The notes beneath the pieces are model-generated. The model was not told where the DNA came from. It saw nothing but the letters and a program-made list of their open reading frames with translations, and made no database searches. From contig CACXVS010000020.1 in the NCBI GenBank assembly GCA_902771155.1, positions 29,450 through 93,449 on the forward strand: 64,000 nucleotides of DNA, in the 5' to 3' direction. A program made the position numbers and the translations under genes. Positions 1 through 9,526 of the stretch are shown piece after piece; position 1 is the stretch's first letter; each line of letters begins with the position of its first letter. The stretch comes from an uncultured Prevotellaceae bacterium. GTDB taxonomy: Bacteria; Bacteroidota; Bacteroidia; Bacteroidales; Bacteroidaceae.

Positions 1-615
1 CACAGCCATCGTTTTGGCAGTGCAAGCTATCTGAAAACTCCACAACTCGTCTTCAAAGATAATTCCCTCGCGGAACTTCAGACCGTTTTCCTTCAGGAAA
101 TTCAGCCGATAGAGTTTATTTACCGACATCATATACCAGGATTCCCGACGATAGGCATTCAGCACCTCTGATCCTTGGAGAACCGTGCCATCCTGCAGTT
201 TAAGGGCCACCCCTGGCAATGTACCGCCCTCAATACGGCATTCGCCAATCGTAAAGTCGACAGACTCAGAAGCCGAAGGAGTCAATATGGGTTCAGCCAA
301 TAGCTCGATACAATCTGGCGATATCTCGTCGTCACTATCCAAGAAATACACATAATCGCCAGTAGCAGCATCCATACCCGTATTACGGGCTGCAGACAAG
401 CCCCGGTTCTCACCATGTGTGACAATCTTAAACTCAATACCTCCACGATAAGCCTCAACCATGCTACGTACAATCTCCATACTGTGATCCGTTCCACAAT
501 CGTCGACAAAGACACACTCCAATGGTCCTTGCCACGACTGGCCTATCACGCTCCGAATACAATCACCTATAAAGGAAGCCACGTTAAAGACAGGAATCAC
601 TATCGAGATCTTCAT
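1..615 (-). CDS. Family 2 glycosyltransferase, 3' end cut by window edge
   Basis: The visible N-terminal 205 residues form a GT-A fold sugar transferase. The strand opens with MKISIVIPVFN, has an acidic pair DD at residues 38-39 (nucleotide-sugar binding), NRG/AARNTG near 70-80, and the DSDD metal motif at 93-96. A later FEDELW matches the usual catalytic ED region. It should transfer a sugar to a lipid-linked glycan in the cytoplasm. The start at 615 overlaps the stop of the upstream flippase gene by four bases (ATGA), so the two are translationally coupled in the upxY-wzz-wzx operon. Donor and acceptor cannot be deduced. The C-terminus is outside the window. Confidence 0.9.
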   Translation of the reverse strand, partial: MKISIVIPVFNVASFIGDCIRSVIGQSWQGPLECVFVDDCGTDHSMEIVRSMVEAYRGGIEFKIVTHGENRGLSAARNTGMDAATGDYVYFLDSDDEISPDCIELLAEPILTPSASESVDFTIGECRIEGGTLPGVALKLQDGTVLQGSEVLNAYRRESWYMMSVNKLYRLNFLKENGLKFREGIIFEDELWSFQIACTAKTMAV

Positions 616-2030
616 ACCAATTCACTGAATTTACCCTTTTTATAAAACATCCACATCACTGATGCTGCCACCAGTGTCAGTAGCACTTTCATCCATATGG
701 CCACATGCATGAGCTGGTTGGCAATCAGCAAATCGGCCAAAACCGCTATGAGAATCACAAGGATCCATTTGCGATGGCCCAACCACTCTCTGACTGACTT
801 CTTGTAATAACCCACAACAAAAGGAATCGCCAGTTGGCTCCAGAACGAGACAATCGTAGAATAGATGGCAGCCCTGTATCCGAAGATGGGAATCAGCGTG
901 TAACAGAGCACGAAATTCAGGATGCCAGGCACAAACACCAGCCACAACAACTGCATGGTATTCTTCTCGATAAATGCCGGAGCACTCATAAACGTATAGA
1001 ATGCAAACACCACGTTGGCAAAGCACAGCAGACAGGCGATATCACACGACTGTGCCAATCGGGCATTACGGATCAGCAAGCTGTAGATCTCAGGCATCCA
1101 GACACAAATCATAAACGATGTGACCAAGGCTACGGCCTGACAGAGAAAATAGAGTCTTCTGTACGACACGAAGTCCTGACTTCTGAATGTACGCTGAATC
1201 TGTGGAGCCAATGCCAAAGCCAATGCGGAGGAAACCACCACGGCATAATCGCCCATCGTACTACCATGACTGAACAGACCTATCTCGTCGTACGAAATCC
1301 TATACTGGCTCATCACAATACGAGCACTACTTGTGAGCAATACAAATCCCAACGTATGGGGCACCAAGGGCAGAGCAATCTTAATCATCCTAGCCACTCT
1401 GCGCCGATTGTGATCCCAGATGGGCTTGATATGATAGTCGCTCCATACAAACTTGACAAAGACCGTAAACACAAAGATTGAAGACACAAATCCCGAAGAG
1501 ACAAGTCCCCAATAGCCCAACTTGAAGAAATAGATGAGTACAAACGACACCAGCATACCCAACACCGAACCAGCCAGATTCGTAAACACCAATGGCTTAG
1601 GGCGTTCCACCAAAGGGAACAGATGCTGGGCCAAAAGGCCGTTGGCCAAGAGGAAGATGGGCACAGAACCCACCATACACAACAACAATCCCTCTGCTGT
1701 AGCACCAATCGGCAGAGTCAGCAACAAGATACCCATATTGAGCACCCCAAAGAGGAATGATGATAACAGGATCATCAGCAGCACCCTTCCCCATACCAGA
1801 TGGTAATGACGGGGGGTCTCAAAAAAACTGTTGGTAAGATGAACATGCAATCCCAACGGAGCAATCGAAACAAACAGACTGGTATAAGAGGTCATAACCC
1901 CATAGATACCATAGTCATACGTTGTCAGAAAGGGGGTAGTCAAAGGCAAAATGACGATACTTAACAGCATCGTCAACTTGGGAACCACCCCATAGTAAAA
2001 CGTATTTGTTACGATCTTCTTGGTTGACAT
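612..2030 (-). CDS. wzx: Wzx-type oligosaccharide flippase
   Basis: A 472-residue, almost entirely hydrophobic protein with about 12-14 predicted membrane spans. It fits the polysaccharide-transporter (MATE/MOP superfamily) flippases that move undecaprenyl-linked repeat units across the inner membrane. The N-terminus (TKKIVTNTFYYGVVPK followed by a long span) is typical of Bacteroidales Wzx. I chose the ATG at 2030 over the TTG three bases upstream, because TGATG at 2028-2032 joins the wzz stop to this ATG. It sits between a chain-length regulator and a glycosyltransferase. Substrate is unknown; such flippases diverge fast. Confidence 0.88.
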   Translation of the reverse strand: MSTKKIVTNTFYYGVVPKLTMLLSIVILPLTTPFLTTYDYGIYGVMTSYTSLFVSIAPLGLHVHLTNSFFETPRHYHLVWGRVLLMILLSSFLFGVLNMGILLLTLPIGATAEGLLLCMVGSVPIFLLANGLLAQHLFPLVERPKPLVFTNLAGSVLGMLVSFVLIYFFKLGYWGLVSSGFVSSIFVFTVFVKFVWSDYHIKPIWDHNRRRVARMIKIALPLVPHTLGFVLLTSSARIVMSQYRISYDEIGLFSHGSTMGDYAVVVSSALALALAPQIQRTFRSQDFVSYRRLYFLCQAVALVTSFMICVWMPEIYSLLIRNARLAQSCDIACLLCFANVVFAFYTFMSAPAFIEKNTMQLLWLVFVPGILNFVLCYTLIPIFGYRAAIYSTIVSFWSQLAIPFVVGYYKKSVREWLGHRKWILVILIAVLADLLIANQLMHVAIWMKVLLTLVAASVMWMFYKKGKFSELV

Positions 2031-3112
2031 CAATTAAATCCTTTCAGCAATGGCTTGAAAATACCTTCCTTATACATCACCCACAAGGTTAGGAAGATCA
2101 TAGAGAGAAAAGTGCACAGGAATACCACCATTTTACGATTAGGACCGGCTTTAATCATGGGAACTGTAGCACGTTCCAGGGTTGTAAAGACAGGGGTCTT
2201 CTCCTGCACTTTAGCCTGTGCCGTCAACAATTGGGCACTCACAGCATTGTAGTTATTATACAGCAGCTGCATCTCGTTTTCCAGTTTGTTCTGCTTCTGA
2301 CGCATACTCTCCAGCATCACATCTCGGTTGGTATCCACAAAGTCGGCATACAGATCACAAGCACGCTCGTACTTCTGCTTGGCCTCCATGTGTAATTGCT
2401 GAATATAAGCCAGATCATGACGGACCTTGCTCGTACGATAGTCGGTAATGCTCTGTTGGAGCATACTTCTCACGGAATCGGCCACCATTGCTGCCACCAC
2501 AGGATCCTGATCCGTCACATTGACAGAAATGATGTCCGACTTCTTATCGACAATACAGACCACGTTCTGCTGTATCTGCCCCATCACACTCTTCTGTTCA
2601 GGAGTCAATCGGAACAGATTCAAGGAATCCTTCTTCCTGTCGTCCTTATCATCAGAGGCAAACAAGCCAAAGATGGCACTCAGAGCCTCATCCCACAAAG
2701 GACCACGCTGATGATCGCGAAGATACTCATAGTAGGTCATTGATTGTTTATCCTTATCGCGCTTCACTCGGATATCAAACAGCGAAGCCACGAAATCAGT
2801 CGATTTCATCAGGTCGGGATAAAGACTCGGCGTAATCGCGTCGGCATCTTTACCAGCCGTGTTACCCATATTGAACCCAAACGAACTGGCCAGCGACATC
2901 AGCGAACCCATGCTGCTGGTACTCGAACCCGTCTCAGGCACCAATGTCACCTTGCAGACGTAATAATTGGGCACACAAAGGGCCAATGCCCAAACAATAA
3001 AAAACGTCAAGACAGCCGTCCAAATATACGTCTTCTTGTATTTCTGCTTGATGGCAAGCCACAACTTACCAAACTCGAATGTCGGATTCTCCGGTTTCTT
3101 CTTCTCTTCCAT
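2030..3112 (-). CDS. wzz: Wzz-type polysaccharide chain-length determinant
   Basis: A 360-residue polysaccharide co-polymerase. There is a cytoplasmic N-terminus, a first membrane span near residues 29-50, and a large periplasmic part with a GSSTSSMGSL-like stretch and a long charged helical region (about 225-300, probable coiled coil). A proline-containing segment (PMIKAGPNRK) leads into a second span near 326-346. It has no kinase domain, so it is the Wzz type rather than the Wzc type. The protein would set glycan modal length together with a Wzy polymerase, which is not visible in this part of the locus. Six bases separate it from upxY, and it overlaps wzx by one base. Confidence 0.88.
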   Translation of the reverse strand: MEEKKKPENPTFEFGKLWLAIKQKYKKTYIWTAVLTFFIVWALALCVPNYYVCKVTLVPETGSSTSSMGSLMSLASSFGFNMGNTAGKDADAITPSLYPDLMKSTDFVASLFDIRVKRDKDKQSMTYYEYLRDHQRGPLWDEALSAIFGLFASDDKDDRKKDSLNLFRLTPEQKSVMGQIQQNVVCIVDKKSDIISVNVTDQDPVVAAMVADSVRSMLQQSITDYRTSKVRHDLAYIQQLHMEAKQKYERACDLYADFVDTNRDVMLESMRQKQNKLENEMQLLYNNYNAVSAQLLTAQAKVQEKTPVFTTLERATVPMIKAGPNRKMVVFLCTFLSMIFLTLWVMYKEGIFKPLLKGFN

Positions 3113-3118
3113 ATATAT

Positions 3119-3751
3119 CTACTTAATAAAATCCTTCATTTCCAAAAAAGAAGTTGGAACAAACGCTATTGCAACAGCCGCCACATGTTCTATCTGAACC
3201 ACTACACATTTATTCTTCTTGATTCGCTTGATGACACCTTCCACCCCGGCAAAATCACCATCGACCACCTTAACACGCTGGCCTGGTTTACCAGCAAAGT
3301 CAAGATTATCAACATAGAACGTACGACCATCAGCCACAGAAGCAACACGAATGAAGTCGTTCATCTGCTTATCGGGAACCGTCATGATAGTGCGCCCCAC
3401 CAGATTATCCTTCTTGTCATAAGTTGGACGCATGATATAGCGCACAGCAGCCATCTCGCGCTTCGTCATCTTCAGTTCTGTAATTCTACTTTGCGTGGCA
3501 TGTACAAAGATAAGATTCCTCACCGAGGGTTTCATCACCTGATGGCGCGGATGCTTCTCGTCGACCGGTTCAGAATGCATTGGAATAAAGTTCTCCACTC
3601 CCAATTCGTCGAGAAATGACTTGACCGCCAATTCACGCGAATAGGTCACACGCATTGGAAACCATTGTAGTTCGTCACGACTACAAGAGGGGGTCACCGT
3701 GCCTGAGGCCACAGTGCAAAAGCTGTTATTTCCGTCAATTCCATTTTCCAT
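3119..3751 (-). CDS. upxY: UpxY-family NusG-like transcription antiterminator
   Basis: The 210-residue protein has a NusG N-terminal (NGN) domain beginning at QWFPMRVTYSREL and a KOW-like segment near its C-terminus (PGQRVKVVDGDFAGVEGVI). This is the arrangement of the Bacteroides UpxY/UpaY proteins, which promote transcription elongation through the capsule operon that they head. It is the first gene of this locus and lies directly before wzz. The reading frame extends further upstream, but I chose ATG 3751. It leaves a complete NGN domain and lies about 35 bases after a good -7 box (minus, 3797-3790). The upstream extension would read through that promoter. An internal start at 3655 is possible but would cut the NGN strand. 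Confidence 0.85.
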   Translation of the reverse strand: MENGIDGNNSFCTVASGTVTPSCSRDELQWFPMRVTYSRELAVKSFLDELGVENFIPMHSEPVDEKHPRHQVMKPSVRNLIFVHATQSRITELKMTKREMAAVRYIMRPTYDKKDNLVGRTIMTVPDKQMNDFIRVASVADGRTFYVDNLDFAGKPGQRVKVVDGDFAGVEGVIKRIKKNKCVVVQIEHVAAVAIAFVPTSFLEMKDFIK

Positions 3752-3789
3752 TTTGCACTGACATTCAGCGACACTATAGAAATGCGCGA

Positions 3790-3890
3790 CAAAGGTACAA
3801 AGAATTATCGACAAAAGGGCGAAAATGGCAAATAAATCACAAAAAAAATGACCTTTGACTGGATTATTCAAAAAAACTGGGTATATTTGC
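3790..3890. promoter_or_regulatory. Divergent promoters of upxY and the metallophosphoesterase
   Basis: Two Bacteroidetes -7 boxes face away from each other. TACCTTTG on the minus strand (3797-3790) serves upxY. TATATTTGC on the plus strand (3882-3890), with TTTG at 3854-3857 in the -33 position, serves the phosphoesterase gene. The plus transcript would have a leader of only about 10-15 bases before ATG 3907. Confidence 0.75.
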
Positions 3891-3906
3891 ACCCTGATTT
3901 TCAGAT

Positions 3907-5361
3907 ATGCTAAGAAACATGCCACTCAGAATTGCCATGCTGGTACTGTTACTATACTGTGCCACACTGGTAAAAGCCGACAAGGAGATTTGGCTCCTGG
4001 CCGATATCCACGTTATGGCCCCAACCCTACTCGACAGTCCAGACAACAAAGCCTGGAAGAAAGATCTGGCCGACCAGCGCAAGATGCAAGACCTGAGTGC
4101 ACCCATATTCGACTTGATTGTGGAGCGTATTATCGCCAGAAAACCCGATGCTCTGCTCATTGCTGGCGATCTGACCAAAGACGGCGAAAAAGCCAGTCAT
4201 GAGTATGTTATAAAAAGATTGACGAAAATAAAAGAATCAGGCATCCCCGTCTATATTATCCCTGGCAACCACGACGTGGGGCCTATGGAGGAATGTCGCC
4301 AATACACCAACAACAGCTATAAGACGGCAGACGGAGCATTTACCGAAGAGCAATTTCGTCAGGAATACAAGCATTTCGGTTATGATACAAATAGCGATCT
4401 CCACGATGGTTCGCTCTCGTATTCAACCGACATCTTCCCCGGGCTGACACTTATTGGCGTAGCCACCGAAAAGACCGCTCACCTCCGTAAGAGTGCGCTT
4501 AAATTTGCCAGTCAGAAAGCCCAAGAAGCCCGTAACAAGGGTAACCAAACCATTGTAATGACCCATCATTCGCTCATCCCGCACATCTACGGGCAAGAGA
4601 CCTTTATGATATATTCCGTCAACAGCCGTTGTGAGGCCCTCCGCGACAGTCTTATAAATGCAGGCGTCAAGGTGGTGCTAACTGGTCATTACCATATCTC
4701 AGACAACACCCGCTACATCGACAGCGAAGGCCGTGAGATCTACGATATCTGCACAGGATCGCCTATCTCCTACCCTTGCGACTTCCGCTGTCTGGTATTT
4801 GACGACGAATTCAAAGAACTAAAAATCAAGACAGAATCCATCACGGAATTTGGGGACTATGACGATTTCCCCACCTACGCTAAAGACCGTCTTGAAGAAG
4901 CTTTCCTGACGTGGGCACAAGACTGGATGGCGCAACAGACCGCCAACGAACTCGTCACTGAGGTCATATCGGAATCCGTTGCCAACAGTTTCATTATCCA
5001 TGCTGAAGGCAATGAGCCAGATAACCCACATACAGCTGAGGCTATACAACTTTATGATGACCTCCTATTCTTCCTGCCACGTATCGAAGGAGGCGACACA
5101 GAGAAGATTGAACAAATATGCCTGTCGATGATGAGTATGCTGGGCGACTACCCCAATGAAGAGGAGCGCGATAACATTATCAATGATCGCGAACTCACCA
5201 TCAGATTATCGGACGAGCCCTCTGCTATCCAAGGAATCCGGCAACTCGGCGACCAAGCCACTGATAGTCCTTGGTACACCCTTCTAGGTCAGCGCATCGA
5301 GAAACGGCCCACGAAGTCGGGCATCTATATCAGGAAGGGGCGCAAGACCATTATCCATTAA
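3907..5361 (+). CDS. Exported calcineurin-like metallophosphoesterase
   Basis: The 484-residue protein has a signal peptide (about residues 1-24). All motifs of the calcineurin-like two-metal site are present: DIH at 33-35, GD at 87-88, GNHD at 120-123, MTHH at 218-221 and GHYH at 260-263. It should hydrolyse a phosphoester outside the cytoplasm. The C-terminus (YTLLGQRIEKRP...GIYIRKGRK) resembles the end of type IX secretion sorting domains, suggesting export through the outer membrane. It is followed 22 bases later by an MBOAT acyltransferase. Substrate is unknown; a phospho-glycan or nucleotide is possible. Confidence 0.85.
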   Translation: MLRNMPLRIAMLVLLLYCATLVKADKEIWLLADIHVMAPTLLDSPDNKAWKKDLADQRKMQDLSAPIFDLIVERIIARKPDALLIAGDLTKDGEKASHEYVIKRLTKIKESGIPVYIIPGNHDVGPMEECRQYTNNSYKTADGAFTEEQFRQEYKHFGYDTNSDLHDGSLSYSTDIFPGLTLIGVATEKTAHLRKSALKFASQKAQEARNKGNQTIVMTHHSLIPHIYGQETFMIYSVNSRCEALRDSLINAGVKVVLTGHYHISDNTRYIDSEGREIYDICTGSPISYPCDFRCLVFDDEFKELKIKTESITEFGDYDDFPTYAKDRLEEAFLTWAQDWMAQQTANELVTEVISESVANSFIIHAEGNEPDNPHTAEAIQLYDDLLFFLPRIEGGDTEKIEQICLSMMSMLGDYPNEEERDNIINDRELTIRLSDEPSAIQGIRQLGDQATDSPWYTLLGQRIEKRPTKSGIYIRKGRKTIIH

Positions 5362-5383
5362 CTTTGAGAAGAAGTAACGAGAT

Positions 5384-6829
5384 ATGCTATTCAATTCGTT
5401 TGAGTTCATGCTTTTCCTGCCAATAGTATTCTTGCTCTATTGGTTTGTGTTCAAGCCACGCCGCCTGCAGAATCTGTTTCTGGTGGTAGCCAGCTATGTG
5501 TTTTACGGCTGGTGGGACTGGCGTTTCCTCTGTCTGATTGCCCTTACTTCGTTCTTTAGTTACGTGAGCGGTCTTATGTTAGAGTGCCACGAGGGCCAAC
5601 GCCATATCCAACGTCTGGTCAGTGCCTCGAACATTGTACTTAATCTGGCCATCCTGGGCGTATTCAAGTATTACAACTTCTTTATGGACAACCTGGCTGC
5701 TTTGTTACGCTCTGCAGGTTATCAGCTCGATTGGGTTACTCTTGATATTATTCTACCCGTTGGCATCAGTTTCTATACATTCCAAGCACTCAGTTACACT
5801 ATCGATGTCTATCGCGGTCAAATACGCCCGACACACGACATCGTAGAGTTTTTTGCCTATATCAGTTTCTTCCCGCAACTGGTGGCAGGTCCTATTGAGC
5901 GCGCCACCAACCTGTTGCCCCAGTTCCAACGTGAGCGCCAATTCGACTATGCAAAAGCTGTCGATGGCATGCGACAGATACTCTGGGGACTCTTTAAGAA
6001 ACTGGTCATCGCCGACAATTGCGCCAGTGCCGTCAATGCCTTCTGGGCTGAATACAACGACCTCAGCGGTCTCTCGTTGCTTGCCCTTGGCGTTCTCTTT
6101 ACGTTCCAGATCTATAGTGATTTCTCTGGCTATAGCGATATTGCCATCGGTTGTGCCCGTTTGTTTGGAATCAGCCTGAAACAGAATTTCAACTTCCCCT
6201 ATTTCTCGCGGTCCATCCCCGAGTTCTGGCGTCGCTGGCACATCTCACTCATGACGTGGTTCCGCGATTACATCTACTTCCCCCTTGGCGGTAGCCGCTG
6301 TGCCCGTTGGAAGGTCATCCGCAACACACTGATTGTATTCTTCGTCAGTGGCCTTTGGCACGGTGCCAACTGGACGTTTATCTGCTGGGGGCTCTACCAT
6401 GCCTGTCTCATCGCCTTATACATCCTATTTGGCATCAACACCAAGTCGAAGGACGTTGTGGCCCAGGGGCGTCTGTTGCCCTCCGTTCGCGAACTCTTCC
6501 AACTGACCATCACCTTCTTCCTCGCTGTCATCGGCTGGATTATCTTCCGATCAGAGAACATGCCACAGGCCTATGAGTTCCTTAGTCGGATGTTCACTAC
6601 GATGTTCGACCAAGGGCTTTACATAGCCCACGGCAAGCGTTATCTCGTCTGGGGCTTCCTCATGCTGCTGTTTGAGTGGCTGCAGCGCGATAAGCAGCAT
6701 GCCCTCCAACTGTCCCACCAAGGTCTGTTCCGCTATGCTCCAGCACGCTTTACCCTCTACGCCGTGTTGGTCTATATCATGTTTCTCTACGCAGGCACAG
6801 TCCAGACGTTTATCTATTTCCAATTCTGA
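5384..6829 (+). CDS. MBOAT family membrane-bound O-acyltransferase (AlgI/DltB-like)
   Basis: The 481-residue polytopic protein resembles AlgI. It begins LFNSFEFMLFLPIVFLLYW, carries the conserved PEFWRRWHISL segment, and has the presumed catalytic histidine in GLWHGANWTF (about H326), followed by a second His in WGLYHA. The family passes acyl groups across the inner membrane to glycans or lipids. It is followed three bases later by an AlgJ/AlgX-like SGNH protein, the usual partner that completes acetyl transfer in the periplasm. The upstream polysaccharide locus makes an exopolysaccharide a reasonable acceptor, but this is inference. Confidence 0.92.
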   Translation: MLFNSFEFMLFLPIVFLLYWFVFKPRRLQNLFLVVASYVFYGWWDWRFLCLIALTSFFSYVSGLMLECHEGQRHIQRLVSASNIVLNLAILGVFKYYNFFMDNLAALLRSAGYQLDWVTLDIILPVGISFYTFQALSYTIDVYRGQIRPTHDIVEFFAYISFFPQLVAGPIERATNLLPQFQRERQFDYAKAVDGMRQILWGLFKKLVIADNCASAVNAFWAEYNDLSGLSLLALGVLFTFQIYSDFSGYSDIAIGCARLFGISLKQNFNFPYFSRSIPEFWRRWHISLMTWFRDYIYFPLGGSRCARWKVIRNTLIVFFVSGLWHGANWTFICWGLYHACLIALYILFGINTKSKDVVAQGRLLPSVRELFQLTITFFLAVIGWIIFRSENMPQAYEFLSRMFTTMFDQGLYIAHGKRYLVWGFLMLLFEWLQRDKQHALQLSHQGLFRYAPARFTLYAVLVYIMFLYAGTVQTFIYFQF

Positions 6830-6832
6830 CCT

Positions 6833-7912
6833 ATGAAGAAGTTTCTCATCCGATTGTCATATACCGTATTGCCCATCTGGGCCATTCTGGTAGTCACCGT
6901 TCTATACATATCACTCTACGTCAGTCCCCGCATGAGTGGCGACATCGGACGCCTGGCCTGCATCCCCTTTGGCTTCGAATACGACCAGATGCTCGAACAG
7001 AGTGCACTCAAGGATACCTTTTTCATGACCATTAACCGCCCCGCCGAATTAAAAAGCGTGCGAGCCACCGTACTCACTATTGGCGACTCTTTCTCTCAGA
7101 TGGGTCGCATCGGTTATCAGAACTACCTGGGACAGCAAGGCGTCTCGGTGGTCAACATGCATCTGGAGCCCCATAACAGTCCGCTGCAAGAAGCTTACAA
7201 CATCATGGATCGTGGTCTTATCGACTCCACGAAAGTAAAAGTGCTGATTGTGGAAAACGTAGAGCGCGACTTTGAACTCAACGTCAAGTCGTTCAGAGCT
7301 TTCACTACGGAGGTTACTGAATCTGTGGAAACTGAGTCCGCTACTGCAGTGGCTGAACCTGACGGGACCAGGTCTGCTGAAGCCCCTGAAGCCGGTTCTT
7401 CCACTAAATGGTCGGTTGAGCGCGCCCGTAACCTCATTCTTTTCAAGACAGGCTATCAATCGCCCGTCTATACGGCCACCCTTCAAAATGACCTCTTCAC
7501 TTGCGACGAACCTCGTTCGCTCTACTTTTACCACGACGACATCGATCAAGGCGTCAGTCTTAATCCAACTACAGAAGAAAAAGTGCGCCAAGTGTGGCAA
7601 ACGCTTTGTCAGAAGGCAAAAGAACGAGGCATTCACCTCGTCCTGATGATTGCGGTCGATAAGTATGATGCCTATCAGACGCTGATCGTTAACAATCCCT
7701 TCCCCCGCAAAACGGTCTGTGAAGATATCGAGCGCATAATCGGCCCCAATCCGCAGTTACTGATGTCGAAGCGTTACCTCCTGCCCCTCATTGAGCGTGG
7801 AGAAAAAGATGTCTTCATGTTCAACGACTCCCACTGGTCGTACAAGGCCTCTAACCTCATTGCCCAGCAACTGTTATCGTACTACCTAAACACTATGGTA
7901 GCACTACCTTAG
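6833..7912 (+). CDS. AlgJ/AlgX-like SGNH acetyltransferase partner of the MBOAT protein
   Basis: A 359-residue protein with one N-terminal membrane anchor (about residues 10-32). The nucleophile block is IGDSFSQMG (D85, S86), and the catalytic Asp-His block is NDSHWS (D332, H334). This DSHWS form is typical of the DHHW/AlgX-like proteins that acetylate exopolysaccharides. Between residues about 160 and 195 is a low-complexity linker rich in Thr, Glu, Ser and Ala (TEVTESVETESATAV...) not expected in the fold; it may be a flexible loop. Expressed with the MBOAT gene. The stop codon lies inside the loop of a terminator hairpin. Confidence 0.85.
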   Translation: MKKFLIRLSYTVLPIWAILVVTVLYISLYVSPRMSGDIGRLACIPFGFEYDQMLEQSALKDTFFMTINRPAELKSVRATVLTIGDSFSQMGRIGYQNYLGQQGVSVVNMHLEPHNSPLQEAYNIMDRGLIDSTKVKVLIVENVERDFELNVKSFRAFTTEVTESVETESATAVAEPDGTRSAEAPEAGSSTKWSVERARNLILFKTGYQSPVYTATLQNDLFTCDEPRSLYFYHDDIDQGVSLNPTTEEKVRQVWQTLCQKAKERGIHLVLMIAVDKYDAYQTLIVNNPFPRKTVCEDIERIIGPNPQLLMSKRYLLPLIERGEKDVFMFNDSHWSYKASNLIAQQLLSYYLNTMVALP

Positions 7913-7925
7913 CTCTACCATAGTG
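7891..7925. terminator. Bidirectional hairpin between convergent genes
   Basis: CACTATGGTAG (7891-7901) and CTACCATAGTG (7915-7925) form a perfect 11-bp stem with a 13-base loop. The loop contains the TAG stop of the SGNH gene. The hairpin sits between that gene and the convergent lipase gene. There is no strong T-run, so its role as a terminator is inferred from position. Confidence 0.55.
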
Positions 7926-7933
7926 CTACACAT

Positions 7934-9526
7934 TTACCACAAGCCGTGGCCTACGGTCTCCTCACGGGGTGCCCATTTGTCATCCAGGATCTCATCCACC
8001 AAATCGCCACAGTAGTATAAGTAGAAGGCGATGCCTGTTGCTAAGTGCAGGGTGGTGTTCGACTGGTATGAGAGAGCTACAATGTCCCCAACACCCCAGT
8101 TGTTGCGTACGCTCTCGAAGTTACAGAAAGGTACAATCTCGTCGCCAACGGAGTGGAAGAAGGTAAAGCCTTTGCCTGGTGTATAGTTGCCAGCCGTCAA
8201 CTGATTCTTGGCCATTGCATTCTCCAATGCCTTCAACTTGGCCTCAGGCACTTCGCCAGTGATAGTACCATCGCGGAAGTAGGCAATCACACCAGGCTTG
8301 AGGCACTGGTCAACAGTACAGTAGTTGTAGCCCTTACCGTTCTCGAGTTCGAAGCTGCGCTTCTTGCCACTGGCATCTTTAAGATTACTCTCGGTGTAGG
8401 GAAGGAATCCGTCGTTGCTCAATGCTCTCATGACGAAACCACCGTCATCACCATACAGGAGAGAGTGTTCCAACAGGGCAGCCTGGATCTCGTCGGTATT
8501 CATCTGCTTGTCAGCAATCATCTGGAAGATACCTGTATTGAAGAACTCTTCGGTCACAAAGTCCTCACACTTGCAGTCGAGAGCTATCATATCGGGGTCG
8601 GTATCTACGGCACCCTTGAGCAGCAGAGAGGGGGCTACGGGCATATAGAGCTTGTCCATTTCGATATAGCGCTTCAGCGTGGCCAGTGGGTCATAAGGAC
8701 CATCGCCGCAAACGGCACCCTTCAGACGGAGCGAGGTCTCGTTGTGCTCCTGACAATAGCGCAGTACGCCTGCTGCTACGGCACCACCCTGAGAATAGCC
8801 GATGGCTACCGACGACCAGCTGTCTTTCATTGCTGTCACATTCTTCTCAAAATAGCTGAGACCAGCCTTGACACCTGTCACCACCTGCTCGGCAGTGAGC
8901 TCACGATTGCAATAGGGATGGGGATAGTTGGCGGTAGAACCGTAACCCTCGTAGTCGGGAACGATCACCAGTGCATTCTGACTAAGTGCACTGCTAAACA
9001 GGGCCAGCATATTGATCTCGCCAGCAGACGACATATTGCTGAAGTTGGTGGGGCGCTGTTCGTTGCTGGTAATAGTACTGTGGCAACCGATGACCAACTG
9101 ACTGGGAGTGATGTCCCACCATAATTTATGGGGCCATACAATGAGTTCTGAGAGTTCTTTCTGTGTACCATCTACGGTCTTGCAAAGATAGTTCAGTGTG
9201 ATCCATTTATAGATAATGCCTGTGCCGTCATCACCCGCCTCACCCTGAAGCTTGATCTTGGCTTCTGCTTCGGCTTCTGTGAGATGCTTGATCTTGAGAT
9301 CTTCTTGTTTAAATTCGTTGACGTCACCTCGGGTGAGTGCCTTGCTATCTGCATTGATACTCACATAACCCGATTCGACCACTCTGACATTCGAAACAGG
9401 GAAATCACTATTAGAAGGAGTTTGAACTTGCTCGTTGATGGCATCATCTGCCGAACATGCCGTGAAACTGATGGCAGCAAAAATGCTACCGATAATGAAA
9501 AGTGCTGAATGCTTAATCGTCTTCAT
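7934..9526 (-). CDS. Secreted lipase/esterase-like alpha/beta hydrolase lipoprotein
   Basis: A 530-residue lipoprotein: the signal peptide ends in a lipobox with the lipidated Cys at residue 24 (FTAC). The nucleophile elbow GYSQGG places the catalytic Ser at 245. Upstream, VIVPDYEGYGST is the usual strand-loop of secretory lipase and prolyl-oligopeptidase-like hydrolases. Near the C-terminus, HSVGDEIVPF and the following His-containing stretch (TTLHLATG) supply plausible Asp and His of the triad. It is probably a surface or periplasmic esterase; substrate unknown. The -7 box TAACTTTGC is at 9590-9582 on the minus strand. Transcribed alone. Confidence 0.8.
   Translation of the reverse strand: MKTIKHSALFIIGSIFAAISFTACSADDAINEQVQTPSNSDFPVSNVRVVESGYVSINADSKALTRGDVNEFKQEDLKIKHLTEAEAEAKIKLQGEAGDDGTGIIYKWITLNYLCKTVDGTQKELSELIVWPHKLWWDITPSQLVIGCHSTITSNEQRPTNFSNMSSAGEINMLALFSSALSQNALVIVPDYEGYGSTANYPHPYCNRELTAEQVVTGVKAGLSYFEKNVTAMKDSWSSVAIGYSQGGAVAAGVLRYCQEHNETSLRLKGAVCGDGPYDPLATLKRYIEMDKLYMPVAPSLLLKGAVDTDPDMIALDCKCEDFVTEEFFNTGIFQMIADKQMNTDEIQAALLEHSLLYGDDGGFVMRALSNDGFLPYTESNLKDASGKKRSFELENGKGYNYCTVDQCLKPGVIAYFRDGTITGEVPEAKLKALENAMAKNQLTAGNYTPGKGFTFFHSVGDEIVPFCNFESVRNNWGVGDIVALSYQSNTTLHLATGIAFYLYYCGDLVDEILDDKWAPREETVGHGLW

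Noticed and set aside
7250..7410. Frameshift in the SGNH gene at its low-complexity segment
   Set aside because: The frame is open across the segment and both catalytic blocks are in the same frame, so it is an insertion or linker rather than a shift.
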